From assembly GCA_021848385.1 (NCBI GenBank), contig JAJZUQ010000009.1, positions 1-64,000 of the forward strand: a stretch of 64,000 bases of DNA, read 5' to 3'. A program made the position numbers and the translations under genes. Shown piece after piece: positions 44,025 to 52,921 of the stretch. How positions within the stretch are numbered: position 1 is the first letter of the stretch; each line of letters starts with the position of its first letter. The DNA is from Deltaproteobacteria bacterium. GTDB lineage: Bacteria > Desulfobacterota > Desulfuromonadia > Geobacterales > Geobacteraceae. A model generated the notes under the pieces. It worked only from the letters and a program-made list of their open reading frames with translations. It searched no databases and was not told where the DNA came from.

Positions 44025-44396
44025 ACGTTTCCCCCTTGGATTTTCCGGTCGTCCCGCTCAACCGAAAGCGAAGAGACGGAACCATCCCTTCTGAATTCTT
44101 TACGGAAAGTTTAGCCGAACTTAAGAGGTTTCCAAGGAGGAAAGATGCTTTGGTTGGATTATCCACACGACAACTTCCCCATCCCTGGCACAGAAGTATA
44201 TGGCGTAACGGCCTTTCAGCTCTTGCAACCGTAAGCTTCGCTCTCTATAATGAACGGGGTCGAACAGTTGACAGCAACAGATGGCCCTTTAGAATTATGG
44301 GGCACGGCGCAGGTTATGTTTGACTCACAGGATTAGCCCTGTGAAAATGACACCAAAAAACATCTCGACACATCACTTCAAGACGGGAGGAAACCT
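44025..44396. other. Intergenic region with a possible gene remnant
   Basis: The gap between divergent genes holds no convincing gene. On the minus strand a frame open from 44288 to the stop at 44121-44123 reads plausibly as protein (ELKGRYAIYFCARDGEVVVW) but has no start codon. It could be a decayed fragment, perhaps of a small toxin. The plus-strand lipoprotein gene has a GGGAGGAAAC ribosome-binding site at its end. Confidence 0.3.
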
Positions 44397-45011
44397 ATGA
44401 AACTGAGAATTGCAGCACTCGTAACGCTTGCCACCTTTACCCTGGGGATAACCGGCTGTGCGACCATGTCGGATGAGTATCAGGGGGCCGCAAAAGGGGC
44501 CGGCATCGGCGCAGCCACGGGCGCACTGGCCGGGGCACTGCTGGCAGGCGAAGGGTCCCGGACCAAGGGGGCGATCCTCGGAGGTCTGGCCGGAGCGTTG
44601 ACGGGAGGCGTTGTCGGTAATTACACCGCTGACCAGAAAAGTACCGCTGCCGAGACGGCAAACAAATACGGCTACCAGCCGTCAACGGGAATCATGTTAA
44701 AGGTCGTGAGCACGCTCGCATCCCCCGCTACGGTTCAACCGGGCGGGACAGTCAACCTGATAGCCGGCTACGCCGTAATGTCCCCCACACCCTCCACCCC
44801 GGTCGCCATAACCGAATCCCACGAAATCAGGCTCAACAACGAGCTGGTGGGCAACCCGTCGGTGAACGTCTCCCATCCCGCCGGTACCTACAGCTCAAAC
44901 ATTCCCCTTACCCTTCCCCAGAACGCAAAGAAGGGAATCTACAAGGTAACCACCACCATCAGCACCGCCAGCGGCAAGCAGTCCAGGGAGACCTCATTCA
45001 CCGTCCAGTGA
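44397..45011 (+). CDS. Glycine-zipper lipoprotein
   Basis: This is a 204-residue exported lipoprotein. The signal peptide ends in the lipobox ITGC at about residue 21. Residues 30-76 are a glycine zipper with alternating GAxxGA repeats (GAGIGAATGALAGALLAG and GGLAGALTGGVVG), which packs membrane-spanning helices in SlyB/OmpA-like families. The C-terminal half is beta-rich with NLIAGYAVMSPTPS and may be an Ig-like domain. GGGAGG precedes the ATG and a bidirectional terminator follows. The function is unknown, probably at the outer membrane. Confidence 0.78.
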   Translation: MKLRIAALVTLATFTLGITGCATMSDEYQGAAKGAGIGAATGALAGALLAGEGSRTKGAILGGLAGALTGGVVGNYTADQKSTAAETANKYGYQPSTGIMLKVVSTLASPATVQPGGTVNLIAGYAVMSPTPSTPVAITESHEIRLNNELVGNPSVNVSHPAGTYSSNIPLTLPQNAKKGIYKVTTTISTASGKQSRETSFTVQ

Positions 45012-45043
45012 CATTATACCGGCACGGGAAGAGAAACAGAAAA

Positions 45044-45060
45044 GGCGGCCACTGGCCGCC
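45044..45060. terminator. Bidirectional terminator, GGCGGCC/GGCCGCC type
   Basis: GGCGGCC (45044-45050), ACT and GGCCGCC (45054-45060) are flanked by AAAA and TTTT. It separates the converging glycine-zipper gene and the TPR/protease-like gene. Confidence 0.9.
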
Positions 45061-45100
45061 TTTTCCGTCATGCAATGAAATCCACCTGCTTCCCTCCTTC

Positions 45101-45988
45101 TCAAGGGGTCCAGTTTATCACTCGATTCCTGAAATCCACATGGTAATGGAGCCCCCGAAGAAAATCCATCCCCAGCAGGCCGTCATAGGGTACCCGCGGG
45201 TTTCCGTTGCCGATGACGGCCACGTTCATTTTCGTCCTGGCATGGGGTCCGACCGAAACCTGGTCGAGCCGCACCCCCCTCGCTTCCACGAAGCCTCCCC
45301 CCACCACCTGCACGGCACCCGAGACGGCCTGACTGAGATTGATGTCGAGCTGCGCCGCCACCTGGGGGGTGATGGTGGTCATGCTCGCGCCGGTATCCAG
45401 GATCAGCCGCGCCTGGACGCTTCGGGAGCCGAGGGAGAGGGTGACCGGGACGAGAACCGTATTCCCCTCGACGGCGATGGGGGTCCCGTTTTTTTCCGGC
45501 CGGCCACTCTCGCCGACGAGTCGGTAGGAGGGAGGAAGACGTGACCCCTCAACGGCACGGGTCAGGGTAGCAGCCAGGGTAGGGTCGAGCTTCTTCAGGT
45601 GCTCGATCTCCCTTGCTGACCCTGCCCGGTCGCCAAGGGCCAGCAGGGTCAGCCCCAGGTCATGGTGGGTTTCCGGCCGTGACGGATCCAGCTCCTCGGC
45701 CGTGCGGAGAGCCCCGGCCCCGTTTTCCAGCAGTTCCAAATTGGTGGACTGCGAAGTGTCTCCCAGCTTCAGGTAAGCACGCCCAAGGCCGGCATAGGCT
45801 GCCGCACTCCGGTCACCACGCTCGATGGCACGGGTGAACGCCTTGACCGCCTTGGCATACTCCCCCCGGGCCAGGCAGGCGACACCATCGGCGGAAGTCG
45901 GTCCACCACCCGCTGTCGCCCACCCTGGTATCCCGACAAACAAGAGAAACACCACGGTTCTCCGCAGAAAAACGGACCGGAATTCCAT
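45101..45988 (-). CDS. TPR protein with retropepsin-like domain, exported
   Basis: This 295-residue protein has a signal peptide (about residues 1-26), TPR repeats from about 32 to 150 (including YAKAVKAFTRAIERGD and AAAYAGLGRAYLKLGD) and a C-terminal retropepsin-like domain with RLILDTGASMTTITPQVA, then YDGLLGMDFLRG. The intact DTGAS loop suggests an active aspartyl protease that works as a dimer. It is probably periplasmic. It converges on the glycine-zipper gene, with a terminator between them. No partner gene is evident. Confidence 0.8.
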   Translation of the reverse strand: MEFRSVFLRRTVVFLLFVGIPGWATAGGGPTSADGVACLARGEYAKAVKAFTRAIERGDRSAAAYAGLGRAYLKLGDTSQSTNLELLENGAGALRTAEELDPSRPETHHDLGLTLLALGDRAGSAREIEHLKKLDPTLAATLTRAVEGSRLPPSYRLVGESGRPEKNGTPIAVEGNTVLVPVTLSLGSRSVQARLILDTGASMTTITPQVAAQLDINLSQAVSGAVQVVGGGFVEARGVRLDQVSVGPHARTKMNVAVIGNGNPRVPYDGLLGMDFLRGLHYHVDFRNRVINWTP

Positions 45989-46102
45989 CCCTTCCTCCCT
46001 GCCGTCAGCCGGTGACGGCCCCCAGGCAAAAACCTTCCGTTAGTGTACCGTATGGCGGGACAATGGCCAGCGCGGCGAAGACGTCAGTTCGCGAAAAACC
46101 TT

Positions 46103-47089
46103 TCAGGGAAGTTCCAACGGCGGTTCGTCAAGGGCCGCCAATTGCTCCCGCAGCTGGAGGATATGCTCACCCCAGTAGCGGACGGTGTTGAACCAGGGAA
46201 AGGTGCCGGGAAAGATCGGGTCCTCCCAGCGGCTGGCGAGCCAGGCGGCATAGTGGAGCATGCGCAGGGCACGCAGCGCTTCGATCAGCCGCAATTCGCG
46301 GTGATCGAAGTCGCAAAACTCCCGGTACCCTTCCAGCAGCGCATCCAGCTGGGCTGTCTGGCGTTGCCGGTCACCGGAGAGCATCATCCAGAGGTCTTGC
46401 ACTGCCGGGGCCGTCCGGGCATCATCGAAATCGACGAAGTGAGGAACGCCGCCACGCCAGAGAATATTCCCCGCGTGGCAGTCGCCATGGGTCCGGATCT
46501 GCCGGATCGGTCCCGCCGCCGCAAGGCACCCGTCGATGGCATCCAGGAGCTGGTCGGTCACGGCTATGTAGCTTGGCCGGTACTCCGCCGGGATGAAGCG
46601 CTCGCCGATCAGGGCGACGCTATCACGGCCGAAGCTTTGGACATCCAGGGCCGGCCGGTGCCTGAAGCCATGGACCGCTCCGACGCTGTGGATACGGCCG
46701 AGCATCCGGCCGAGGATCAGCAGGTTGTCCAGGTTGTCGAATTCGGGGGCGTGGCCACCCTGGCGGGGATAGAGGGCAAAACCGAACCCCCCGTAGTGGA
46801 AGAGGCTCTCCCCGGCCCCGTTTCTCCACGGGGCCACCACCGAAAGCTCCTGGTCGGCCAGCTCCCGGCAGAAGGTGTGCTCCTCCAGGATCTGGAGGTC
46901 GTTCCAGCGGCCGGGGCGGTAGAATTTGGCAATGAGCGGCTGCCCCTCCTCGATCCCCACCTGGTAGACGCGGTTCTCGTAGCTGTTCAGGGCAAAGGTG
47001 CGGCAGTCGCAGCGAAATCCCTGGCTCTCCACGGCGTCCATGATGAAGCTGGGGGTGAGGGTCTGGAACGGGTGCGGGCTCTCGGGCAT
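46103..47089 (-). CDS. srkA: Stress-response serine/threonine kinase (YihE/SrkA family)
   Basis: This 328-residue kinase has an aminoglycoside-phosphotransferase-like fold. The nucleotide-binding region includes LNSYENRVYQVG and PLIAKFYRPGRW; the catalytic loop is THGDCHAGNILW and the metal-binding motif is FVDFDDA. Length and order match SrkA, which protects cells during envelope or oxidative stress. It is transcribed on its own, 92 bp downstream of the cDPG-synthetase-like gene on the same strand. Confidence 0.9.
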   Translation of the reverse strand: MPESPHPFQTLTPSFIMDAVESQGFRCDCRTFALNSYENRVYQVGIEEGQPLIAKFYRPGRWNDLQILEEHTFCRELADQELSVVAPWRNGAGESLFHYGGFGFALYPRQGGHAPEFDNLDNLLILGRMLGRIHSVGAVHGFRHRPALDVQSFGRDSVALIGERFIPAEYRPSYIAVTDQLLDAIDGCLAAAGPIRQIRTHGDCHAGNILWRGGVPHFVDFDDARTAPAVQDLWMMLSGDRQRQTAQLDALLEGYREFCDFDHRELRLIEALRALRMLHYAAWLASRWEDPIFPGTFPWFNTVRYWGEHILQLREQLAALDEPPLELP

Positions 47090-47181
47090 GGGTCACGGCC
47101 CCCTTGTGAATTCGTGGTCTGAACAGCGTGCCCCACCATACCACCAATCGCCGCCGGAACCAAGGAGAAGGGCCAATCCCG

Positions 47182-48528
47182 CTAAGATTTGTCCAATCGG
47201 TCGATAAGCCCGCAGAACGCATCTTTGAGCGGAGTCCCGGCGATCTCCCCGATGGCATAGGAAACGCGAATAATGGGTTGCGGGCTTGCCAGCAGCCGGT
47301 TCAGGTCGATGGGGGTGGCAGCGAGCACGAAGTCGGTCGGCACTGCCGCTATGGTGGCGGCCAGGTCCTCCACCTGGGCCGGGCTGTATCCCATGGCGGG
47401 AAGTACCGGCCCAAGATGGGGGAAGGCAGCATAGACACCGGCCAGGGAACCCTGTGCCCAGGGACGGGGATCAACGACCTCGGCGCCATGCTGCCGCGCC
47501 GCGGCGAGGCCGGCCCCGGAAGGGAGGGAGCCGTGGGTGACGGAGGGGCCGTCCTCAATCACCAGGACCCGTTTCCCCCTGATTTGTTCCCCGTCCGGCA
47601 TGGTCACGAGCGACGCCGTCCGCACAACCCTGGCCGCCGGGTTCACCCTTTTTGCCGCGGCTTCCAACATCTCCACGGCAGCCGCCTCGGCGGCATTCAC
47701 CTTGTTGACCACCACGAGCTGCGCCCGCCGCAGGTTGACCTCGCCGGGATACCAGGAGGTCTCGTGCCCCGGCCGGAGAGGGTCCGCCACCACGATCTCC
47801 AGGTCGGAGCGGAAAAAGGGGAGGTCGTTGTTCCCCCCGTCCCAGATGATGATACGCGCCCCCCTCTCGGCCCGCCGCAGGATCCGCCGGTAGTCCACCC
47901 CCGCATAGACGGTGGCGCCGTGCTCCAGCAGATGTTCGTACTCCTCCCGCTCCTCGATGGTGCAATGGAACCGCTCCAGGTCGGCGGCTTCGGCAAAGCG
48001 TTCAACCGCCTGGGCAGCCAGGTCGCCGTAGGGCATGGGGTGGCGTACCACCACCGGCCGTATCCCCTGCTCACGCAGGATATCGCAGAAATATCGGACC
48101 ACCTGGCTCTTGCCGCAGCCGGTCCGCACCGCGCAGACCGACACCACCGGCCGGCGGCTCGCCAGCATGGTCGCGTCCGGCCCCATGAGCCGGAAATCGG
48201 CGCCGCAGGCGAGGACGAGGGAGGCGGTGTGCATCAGCTGTTCATGGGAGATGTCGCTATAGGCAAAGACCACCTGCCGGACCCGGTGGCGGCGGATCAG
48301 GTCGGGGAGCCGCTCCTCGGGATAGATGGGAATCCCCTTGGGATAGAGCGGCCCTGCCAGGGAGGGAGGGTAGCGCCGGTCGCTGATGGAGGGGATCTGG
48401 GCCGCCGTGAACGCCACCACCCTGAACAGCGGATTGTCCCGGAAACAGCAGTTGAAGTTGTGGAAGTCCCGTCCCGCCGCCCCCATGATGACGACCCGCG
48501 TGGGTCGGCTTCTCCTGCCTCTCTCCAT
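47182..48528 (-). CDS. Cyclic 2,3-diphosphoglycerate synthetase-like GTPase-fold protein
   Basis: This 448-residue protein is of the family annotated as cyclic 2,3-diphosphoglycerate synthetase. It has an N-terminal nucleotide-binding region (VVIMGAAGRDFHNFN), a P-loop-like VCAVRTGCGKSQVVRYF near residue 139, IIIWDGGNNDLPF, VVVNKVNAAE and VLVIEDGPSVTHG. In methanogens the enzyme makes a thermoprotectant; in mesophilic bacteria the role is unclear. The ATG at 48528 has GGGAGGA upstream. It is divergent from the TIGR00300 enzyme, and the two may be functionally linked. Confidence 0.8.
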   Translation of the reverse strand: MERGRRSRPTRVVIMGAAGRDFHNFNCCFRDNPLFRVVAFTAAQIPSISDRRYPPSLAGPLYPKGIPIYPEERLPDLIRRHRVRQVVFAYSDISHEQLMHTASLVLACGADFRLMGPDATMLASRRPVVSVCAVRTGCGKSQVVRYFCDILREQGIRPVVVRHPMPYGDLAAQAVERFAEAADLERFHCTIEEREEYEHLLEHGATVYAGVDYRRILRRAERGARIIIWDGGNNDLPFFRSDLEIVVADPLRPGHETSWYPGEVNLRRAQLVVVNKVNAAEAAAVEMLEAAAKRVNPAARVVRTASLVTMPDGEQIRGKRVLVIEDGPSVTHGSLPSGAGLAAARQHGAEVVDPRPWAQGSLAGVYAAFPHLGPVLPAMGYSPAQVEDLAATIAAVPTDFVLAATPIDLNRLLASPQPIIRVSYAIGEIAGTPLKDAFCGLIDRLDKS

Positions 48529-48658
48529 AACCATCCTCCCGTCCGCCATTATCTCGCCTTAAGCGTACCACACATTGGCGGCTGTTGCCGGCTCCCGCTT
48601 GACAAATCTCCCTCCGGCGCTTTACTTGTCCCATCTCCCCGACACCCAGGAGGCCATC

Positions 48659-49750
48659 ATGGCAGCCATTCCCCCCTACACTCCCCCCGACTTCTCCCGC
48701 CCCGACCTGGCCGCGGCACCGCCCGCCCGGACCGAACCGGCCCCTGCCGACGGTATCCTCCCCGCCGGCTTCCACGCCACCAGCAACCACCCCGAGTACG
48801 TCCACCGGGGTAACGGCGAGTGGCTGCTGGTCCGGGAAAGCCGGATGGACGCCGTCCTCCGCCTGCGGGACGGCACGCTCCAGGCGGTGGAGCCCCGTCT
48901 CGTCCGGCAGGGGGACCCGGTCGTCATGGGACGGAGCGAGAACGGCGAAGAGGGTATCTACATCCATACCACCGGTTTCGATCCCGCCGGCCCGACGGCG
49001 GCGGAAAAGTTCGCCTTCCGCGGCCGCGGCACCCGGGAAACCCCCTTCTCCCGCTCCTACGACGAACTGTACGAGATCCTCCGCCATGACCGTGAGCACG
49101 GCTCCATCCTCTGGGTGCTGGGACCGGCCGTCGCCTTCGATCGGGACAGCCGCAATGCCATGCAGTGGCTGATCGAGAACGGTTACTGCCACGCCCTGCT
49201 GGCCGGCAACGCCCTCGCCACCCACGACCTGGAAGCGGCCCTCTTCCGCACCGGCCTCGGCCAGGACATCTACACCCAGGCGCTGGTTCCCGGAGGGCAC
49301 TACAACCACCTGGACGCCATCAACGAGGTGCGCCGCCGGGGGTCACTGGCAAAGACCGTCGCCGACCTGGATATCAGGGACGGCATCATCCCCGCCTGCC
49401 TGCGCCATTCGGTCCCCGTCGTCCTGGCCGGCTCCATCCGGGACGACGGCCCCCTTCCCGAGGTGATCACCGACACGGTCCTGGCCCAGGATGCCATGCG
49501 CCACCAGGCGCGCCGGGCCACCACCGTCATCGCCGTGGCAACCCAGCTCCATACCATCGCCACCGGCAACATGATCCCTGACTACCGGGTTATGGAGGAC
49601 GGCACCGTGCGGCCGGTCTTCTTCTACATCGTCGACATGTCAGAATTCGGAGCCGACAAGCTTGCGAACCGCGGTTCCGGCCAGGCCCGCGCCATCCTGA
49701 CCAACGCCCAGGACTTCGTGGTGAACCTCCGGCATGCCTTGGAGGGATAA
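48659..49750 (+). CDS. TIGR00300 (LOR/SDH-domain) family, ornithine-cyclodeaminase-like enzyme
   Basis: This 363-residue protein matches the TIGR00300 family, which includes an archaeal-type ornithine cyclodeaminase and the domain of ArgZ/AgrE enzymes. Motifs are GFHATSNHPEYV near residue 38, ALLAGNALATHDLEAALF, GGHYNHLDAIN and PVVLAGSIRDDGPLPEVITD; a Cys (IIPACLRH) lies just before the last one. The ATG at 48659 has GGAGG upstream. The short length and absence of an N-terminal arginine-hydrolase domain favour a stand-alone cyclodeaminase-like activity, which is inferred only. Confidence 0.72.
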   Translation: MAAIPPYTPPDFSRPDLAAAPPARTEPAPADGILPAGFHATSNHPEYVHRGNGEWLLVRESRMDAVLRLRDGTLQAVEPRLVRQGDPVVMGRSENGEEGIYIHTTGFDPAGPTAAEKFAFRGRGTRETPFSRSYDELYEILRHDREHGSILWVLGPAVAFDRDSRNAMQWLIENGYCHALLAGNALATHDLEAALFRTGLGQDIYTQALVPGGHYNHLDAINEVRRRGSLAKTVADLDIRDGIIPACLRHSVPVVLAGSIRDDGPLPEVITDTVLAQDAMRHQARRATTVIAVATQLHTIATGNMIPDYRVMEDGTVRPVFFYIVDMSEFGADKLANRGSGQARAILTNAQDFVVNLRHALEG

Positions 49751-49838
49751 GTCAGACCGTGAATAACCCTCAGATCCTTGCATCCATGGGTCAATTAACA
49801 TAGACTTCCAGAACCCCACCAAGTTTTCGGAGGAACCT

Positions 49839-51050
49839 CTGTTCCCCTTTTCGCTCCGGCAGCACCGACCGCTCGCCTTCTTCATCGCCGCCCGCGGCGC
49901 GGCGACCCTGGCCTACCAGATGGCGGGGGTTGCCGTCGGCTGGCAGATCTACGGGCTTACCCATCGCGCCCTGGACCTGGGTCTGGTGGGACTCGTCCAG
50001 TTCATCCCGTCGCTTCTCCTCACCCTCTATGTGGGGCACCTGGCCGACCGCCACGACCGGCGGCGGATCGTCTCCTTCGCCCTCCTGGCCGAGGCGGCGG
50101 CACTGGCCGGTCTCGCCGCGACCACCCTCCTGCACGGGGGGAGCCGGGAGACCATCCTCCTCTTCGTACTCGCCATCGGTATCGGCCGCGCCTTCGAATA
50201 CTCCACCATGCTCGCCCTGGTCCCCTCCCTTGCGGAACCGGAGATCCTTCCCCAGGCCATAGCCGCCAGTTCCGGGGTCAAGCAGGCGGCCACCATCGTC
50301 GGCCCCGTGCTGGGGGGCTTCCTCTATCTCGCCGGTCCCGCCGCCGTCTACGGCACCAGTTTCCTCCTCTTCCTCTTTGCCGCCGTCACCATCCTCTCCA
50401 TCCGGATCAGGCGCACCCCCTCCTCGCGGGAACCCATCAGTCTCCAGACCGTCTTTGCCGGGATCGGCTTCATCCGGAGCCGCCCCGTGCTGCTCGGCGC
50501 CGTATCCCTCGACCTGTTCGCCGTCCTCCTGGGAGGCGCCACGGCGCTTCTCCCCATCTACGCCCGAGACATCCTCCTCACCGGCCCCGAGGGGCTCGGC
50601 CTCCTCCGGGGTGCGCCGGCTGTGGGGGCGCTGGCCGCCTCCTTCTATCTTGCCAGGAACCCTCTCCTCCACAGGGTCGGCCGGATCATGTTCGCCGCCG
50701 TCGCCCTGTTTGGCGCCATGACCGTCGTATTCGCCCTCTCCCGCTCCATCCTCTTATCCTTCGCAGCCCTCGCCATCCTCGGCTGGGCCGACATGATCAG
50801 CATTGTTATCCGCGCCTCCCTTATCCAGCTGGAGACCCCGGACGAGATGCGCGGGCGGGTGAGCGCCGTCAACGCCATCTTCGTCAGCTCATCCAACGAA
50901 CTGGGTGAGTTCGAATCGGGACTCACCGCCGCCTGGTTCGGCGCCGTTCCGGCCGCCCTCATCGGCGGCATCGGCACCCTCATCGTCGTCCTCTTCTGGA
51001 TACGGCTCTTCCCGGAATTGCTGAAGAGGGAGCGGCTCCGGGGGGGATGA
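49839..51050 (+). CDS. MFS transporter, EntS-like, with a probable CTG start
   Basis: This 403-residue major-facilitator protein has about eleven or twelve hydrophobic segments and the family motif after TM2 (GHLADRHDRRRIV). Similarity in layout is to the EntS/DHA3 group of exporters. No ATG, GTG or TTG lies in frame before 49920, and starting there would cut the first helix in the middle. A CTG at 49839 follows GGAGG by 5 nt and restores helix 1, so I use it as the start. The substrate is unknown. Confidence 0.75.
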   Translation: MFPFSLRQHRPLAFFIAARGAATLAYQMAGVAVGWQIYGLTHRALDLGLVGLVQFIPSLLLTLYVGHLADRHDRRRIVSFALLAEAAALAGLAATTLLHGGSRETILLFVLAIGIGRAFEYSTMLALVPSLAEPEILPQAIAASSGVKQAATIVGPVLGGFLYLAGPAAVYGTSFLLFLFAAVTILSIRIRRTPSSREPISLQTVFAGIGFIRSRPVLLGAVSLDLFAVLLGGATALLPIYARDILLTGPEGLGLLRGAPAVGALAASFYLARNPLLHRVGRIMFAAVALFGAMTVVFALSRSILLSFAALAILGWADMISIVIRASLIQLETPDEMRGRVSAVNAIFVSSSNELGEFESGLTAAWFGAVPAALIGGIGTLIVVLFWIRLFPELLKRERLRGG

Positions 51051-51180
51051 CCGTTGGACAGTTCTCCTAAAAGGGTAGAGGGATGGGCAACCCGAGAGGA
51101 AATTGATTGCTATCGTTTTATCTGGCGGGTGGGGTGTAATGGTGCGGGGCTTATCCGGGAACGAAGTGAAACAGAGCTTA

Positions 51181-51450
51181 TCAAAGGGGAAACTTGTGCT
51201 TTTTGCAATACGCCTGGATAACCACTTCGGCCTGATTAAGCCGGGAGAGTCTCATGTTCCGCGCCTTGATGGACATAATATCGTCCTGCGGAATCACCTC
51301 CTGACGCAGTTCTCGGGCAACTATGCCGATGTTGGTGACAATGATTTTCAGATCAGCCGGGGTATATTTCTTCAGCAGTGGCGGAGTTACCATAAAATAC
51401 CCTTCAGAAATATCCTGAGCAAGTTTTTTGGGATTTCCAGCGATAGACAT
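51181..51450 (-). CDS. Hypothetical protein, 89 residues
   Basis: This small soluble protein starts MSIAGNPKKLAQDIS and contains GYFMVTPPLLKKYTPADLK and a basic helical C-terminus ending KKHKFPL. A GGAGG ribosome-binding site 5 nt before the ATG supports translation. I recognise no family. It is a single-gene unit between the MFS gene, whose end it faces, and about 165 bp of non-coding DNA. Confidence 0.55.
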   Translation of the reverse strand: MSIAGNPKKLAQDISEGYFMVTPPLLKKYTPADLKIIVTNIGIVARELRQEVIPQDDIMSIKARNMRLSRLNQAEVVIQAYCKKHKFPL

Positions 51451-51614
51451 GGTTCCTCCATAAGCAGTAGTAGCTACTTATACCACGAGCAGAGTAACAC
51501 TCCAGGGCGAGAGAGAGAGAGAACGACCGAAGCGGCAACTCAACCTGCCACGCGATGTTTTGCGGGAGGCCGGTTCATGGGTATACTGTAACCCATTACG
51601 CCCCGTTGACAAGC

Positions 51615-52073
51615 CTATCCGGCGGATTTGCGTGGTGTGCCCGGCACGCCGAGCCAGCCGGTGCCCAGGACCATCAGGGATGCCGTTGTCACCATCAGCC
51701 CGCCAAACGAGCCGCTGAACAACGATACCAGCAGGGTTGAGAGGGGGAAGAACACGATGTAAATGACCATCTCCCTTACTCCCATCGGCGTTTTCATCGT
51801 CTTCGCGTAAAACAGCAGGTAGTAGAGCGGCCCCCCCAACCAGATGCCAAGCAGCATGGCCATGGCGGCCGGCATGAGGAGGGACTGGGACGAGCTCTTT
51901 TTCACGAAGAACCAGTAGGTGAAGCCGCAGACAAGGGGAAGCAGGAGGACCTTGACGGTTATCCAGACCGCGGTGGAGAACCCGGTCGCGAAACGGGTGA
52001 TCAGCGCGTCAGCCCCCCAGAACACAAGCCCGCCGAGCAGGGGACATATGAGCCAAATGTGAGATTTCTTCAT
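51615..52073 (-). CDS. Four-helix membrane protein, unknown
   Basis: This 152-residue protein has four hydrophobic segments (about residues 7-25, 37-56, 66-88 and 104-138) and a basic tail. The ATG has AGGAAG upstream. No family is recognised. It lies just beyond the last attC-bearing cassette gene on the same strand. The 63-bp gap shows no clear attC, so it is uncertain whether it belongs to the cassette array. Confidence 0.55.
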   Translation of the reverse strand: MKKSHIWLICPLLGGLVFWGADALITRFATGFSTAVWITVKVLLLPLVCGFTYWFFVKKSSSQSLLMPAAMAMLLGIWLGGPLYYLLFYAKTMKTPMGVREMVIYIVFFPLSTLLVSLFSGSFGGLMVTTASLMVLGTGWLGVPGTPRKSAG

Positions 52074-52136
52074 GGGCTTCCTATCACGGCGATAACCACT
52101 AACATTACCGGGGGAGTTTCCGGTTCGAAAACTGTC

Positions 52137-52826
52137 TCAAAGAGTCGCACCAAACAAAGCTCCGACCCCGGCAGTCAGAGCCATAGCTAGTGCGCCCCAA
52201 AACGTCACGCGCGCGACGGATCTCCACACGGGTGAACCGCCAGCACGAGCCGCCAAGGCACCCAACAGCGCGAGAAAGAACAATGAACTGCCCGAAACCA
52301 CCCAGACCAGCGCAGATAAAGGCACAAAGAGGACGAGCAGGAGTGGCAAGGCAGCACCGACCGTGAACGTAGCCGCCGAAGCGAATGCGGCCTGGACAGG
52401 CCGCGCGCTCAGTGTATCGGAGATCCCCAGCTCGTCACGGGCGTGCGCACCGAGTGCGTCTTTGGCCATCAATTGCGTGGCCACCTCGCTGGCAAGATTG
52501 GCGTCGAGTCCCCGCGCGACGTAGATGGCGGCCAACTCGGCGTGTTCGTGTTCGCCGTCAGTGGCCAACTCCACACGCTCCCGATGAAGGTCGGCGCGTT
52601 CCGTATCGGATTGGGAACTGACTGAAACGTACTCGCCTGCTGCCATCGACATCGCGCCCGCCACTAGACCGGCAATGCCGGCAACGAGCACGCTGTTGCG
52701 GGTAGATTCGGCTGCGGCTACGCCCACGATCAAACTGGCGGTGGAGACGATTCCATCATTAGCGCCGAGGACAGCGGCACGGAGCCAGCCAACGCGGTGG
52801 GTGCGGTGTTGTTCAGCTTGTCCCAT
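52137..52826 (-). CDS. VIT-family iron/manganese transporter
   Basis: This 229-residue membrane protein is of the VIT1/CCC1 family. It has the N-terminal GANDGIVSTASLIVGVA helix, the AMSMAAGEYVSVSSQSDTERADL segment typical of VIT proteins (about residues 58-80), a cytoplasmic loop with His/Glu residues (HEHAELAAIY) and three C-terminal helices. Such proteins carry Fe2+ or Mn2+ out of the cytosol. The ATG at 52826 was chosen over one seven codons upstream. A canonical attC lies 26 bp upstream, so it sits at the start of an integron cassette. Confidence 0.88.
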   Translation of the reverse strand: MGQAEQHRTHRVGWLRAAVLGANDGIVSTASLIVGVAAAESTRNSVLVAGIAGLVAGAMSMAAGEYVSVSSQSDTERADLHRERVELATDGEHEHAELAAIYVARGLDANLASEVATQLMAKDALGAHARDELGISDTLSARPVQAAFASAATFTVGAALPLLLVLFVPLSALVWVVSGSSLFFLALLGALAARAGGSPVWRSVARVTFWGALAMALTAGVGALFGATL

Positions 52827-52851
52827 AATGAATTCCCTCACTCGCAAAAAC

Positions 52852-52906
52852 GCCTAACGTTGTGGGCGGTGTGCGGGATTTTACCGTTCCACCGGCCTTG
52901 TTATAC
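52852..52906 (-). other. Integron attC site 1
   Basis: In gene orientation the site begins with GTATAAC (52906-52900, R'') and ends with GTTAGGC (52858-52852, R'). These fit the RYYYAAC and GTTRRRY consensus. Imperfectly complementary inner arms (CCGGTGG and CACCGCC) lie between. It is 55 bp long and lies between the DUF2007 gene and the VIT gene, exactly where a cassette junction should be. Confidence 0.85.
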
Positions 52907-52921
52907 GTCGTTTTTGACGTA

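Noticed and set aside
48676..48927. Antisense open frames over GC-rich genes such as the TIGR00300 enzyme, coxA and the kinase
   Set aside because: Long frames opposite GC-rich genes arise from codon bias; they have no ribosome-binding sites or family motifs.
52074..52136. attC site after the VIT gene
   Set aside because: GTTAGTG is near but does not fit the consensus, and no paired inner arms were seen, so the array boundary on this side stays open.
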